Shown here: positions 5,671-5,741 of the stretch, in pieces
Position numbering within the stretch: position 1 is the stretch's first letter
How the letters are laid out: each line of letters opens with the position of its first letter
From: Acidovorax_G sp046289925
GTDB taxonomy: Bacteria > Pseudomonadota > Gammaproteobacteria > Burkholderiales > Burkholderiaceae_C
Length of the DNA: 5,741 nucleotides
Assembly (NCBI GenBank): GCA_046289925.1
Contig: JBKBUN010000162.1
Coordinates: 1-5,741 of the forward strand
Direction of reading: 5' to 3'
Notes under the pieces: model-generated
The model's input: the letters and a program-made list of their open reading frames with translations, nothing else
Databases searched by the model: none
What the model was told of the DNA's origin: nothing
Program-made: the position numbers and the translations under genes

Positions 5671-5741
5671 TCGCCTCCCGCTGCTGCAGGGGTCTGGTGT
5701 TCGAAGGGATGTTGGGCTGCTGAGGTGGTGTGGTGGTTGGT

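Overview
The window looks like ordinary chromosomal housekeeping DNA from a betaproteobacterium, most likely order Burkholderiales and family Comamonadaceae. The reasons are the GC-rich codon use, the wording of the AceA, HisZ and PurA proteins, the hisZ-purA pairing, and the use of a separate HisZ subunit for ATP phosphoribosyltransferase. The genus cannot be fixed from the sequence alone. All five convincing genes lie on the + strand and all appear intact.

Layout: (1) about 81-482, a small gamma-glutamylcyclotransferase-like (AIG2/GGCT fold) protein. (2) 483-860, a gene-free stretch of about 380 bp. Its middle part (681-770) is only about 21% GC, and it carries two copies of GTCTT-N4-AAGAC exactly 30 bp apart, just upstream of the next gene. 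(3) 861-2186, aceA, isocitrate lyase of the glyoxylate shunt, standing alone without aceB or aceK and closed by a strong hairpin at 2244-2272. (4) 2384-3532, hisZ, followed after 33 bp by purA (3566-4939), and after a further 79 bp by a type I phosphoribosyltransferase gene (5019-5543); these three look like one transcription unit. (5) 5544-5741, non-coding, with an extended -10 promoter (TGGTATAGT) followed by a GC-rich, CTGCTG-containing start region that resembles stable-RNA (rRNA or tRNA) promoters of Burkholderiales. The RNA itself would lie beyond the right edge.

How the genes fit together: aceA serves growth on acetate, fatty acids and other C2-yielding substrates, and is probably controlled through the paired inverted repeats. 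The hisZ-purA-PRTase cluster is linked through purine metabolism. HisZ supports HisG, which consumes ATP and PRPP. The histidine pathway returns AICAR to purine synthesis. PurA commits IMP to AMP, and the PRTase probably salvages a purine base using PRPP. I found no mobile element, CRISPR array, phage gene, defence gene or toxin-antitoxin pair, and no previously undescribed system can be supported. The most interesting signals are the aceA operator pair and the presumed stable-RNA promoter at the right edge.
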